Assembly (NCBI GenBank): GCA_012728095.1
Contig: JAAYFU010000007.1
Location: forward strand, 1 to 64,000
Direction: 5' to 3'
Length of the DNA: 64,000 nucleotides
Origin: Clostridiaceae bacterium
GTDB lineage: Bacteria; Bacillota; Clostridia; DSM-8532
In this document: one piece after another, positions 63,640 to 64,000 of the stretch
How positions within the stretch are numbered: position 1 is the first letter of the stretch
Layout: every line of letters begins with the position of its first letter
Notes under the pieces: generated by a model
What the model was told of the DNA's origin: nothing
The model's database searches: none
The model's input: the letters and a program-made list of their open reading frames with translations, nothing else
Translations under genes and position numbers: made by a program

Positions 63640-64000
63640 CTATCCGACGTTTTGCTTCAAATCGTTATCCATTCGCAATGATACTACCTTGGATACCCCG
63701 TGCTCCTCCATGGTAACGCCATACAGGATATCAGCGGCTTCCATTGTGCCTTTCCTGTGAGTTATCACTATAAACTGAAGCTTGTCGGTATATCGCCTGA
63801 GGTACTCGGCGAATTTATAGACATTTGCATCATCCAGCGATGCTTCAATCTCATCCAGTATGTAAAAAGGAGCCGGTCTCATCCTTAATATTGCAAATAT
63901 AAGGGCTATTGCCACCAATGCTCTTTCACCGCCCGAAAGCAGCATCATATTCTGGAGCTTCTTTCCCGGCGGCTGTACGATTATATCAATAGCGCTTTCC
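63640..64000 (-). CDS. smc: Chromosome segregation protein SMC (C-terminal part, truncated by window edge)
   Basis: ESAIDIIVQPPGKKLQNMMLLSGGERALVAIALIFAILRMRPAPFYILDEIEASLDDANV; frame stays open to the window end. Confidence 0.96.
   Translation of the reverse strand, partial: ESAIDIIVQPPGKKLQNMMLLSGGERALVAIALIFAILRMRPAPFYILDEIEASLDDANVYKFAEYLRRYTDKLQFIVITHRKGTMEAADILYGVTMEEHGVSKVVSLRMDNDLKQNVG

Overview
About 64 kb of a low-to-mid GC, spore-forming, anaerobic Firmicutes (Clostridia-like) chromosome. It is dominated by conserved housekeeping genes: smc-ftsY, serA, rimO-pgsA, rpsO-pnp, glgA-nth, secA, nifJ, a PPi-type pfkA, thrS, holA, cdaA-cdaR, rqcH, cotJABC, and a class A PBP. I saw no prophage, transposase, CRISPR array or recognisable defence island. 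The most interesting material is regulatory or architectural. (1) A tandem glycine riboswitch sits ahead of a serA-LUD (DUF162) transcription unit closed by a terminator. (2) A textbook LexA box GAACATATGTTC lies over the promoter of a PD-(D/E)XK + Rad3/DinG-like helicase. (3) A tight four-gene exported/envelope operon encodes a repetitive beta-rich protein, an SLH protein, an S41 protease and a DUF5711 protein. (4) An FtsA-like actin ATPase carries a C-terminal array of beta-grasp-like NG...GD repeats. (5) A uridine-kinase-like protein carries a degenerate ThrRS TGS/editing module. (6) A dispersed imperfect-palindrome repeat family (5 copies) has two copies inside the leaders of the riboregulated genes thrS (T-box) and serA (glycine riboswitch). 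All calls come from reading the sequence and the supplied translations; no database searches were run.
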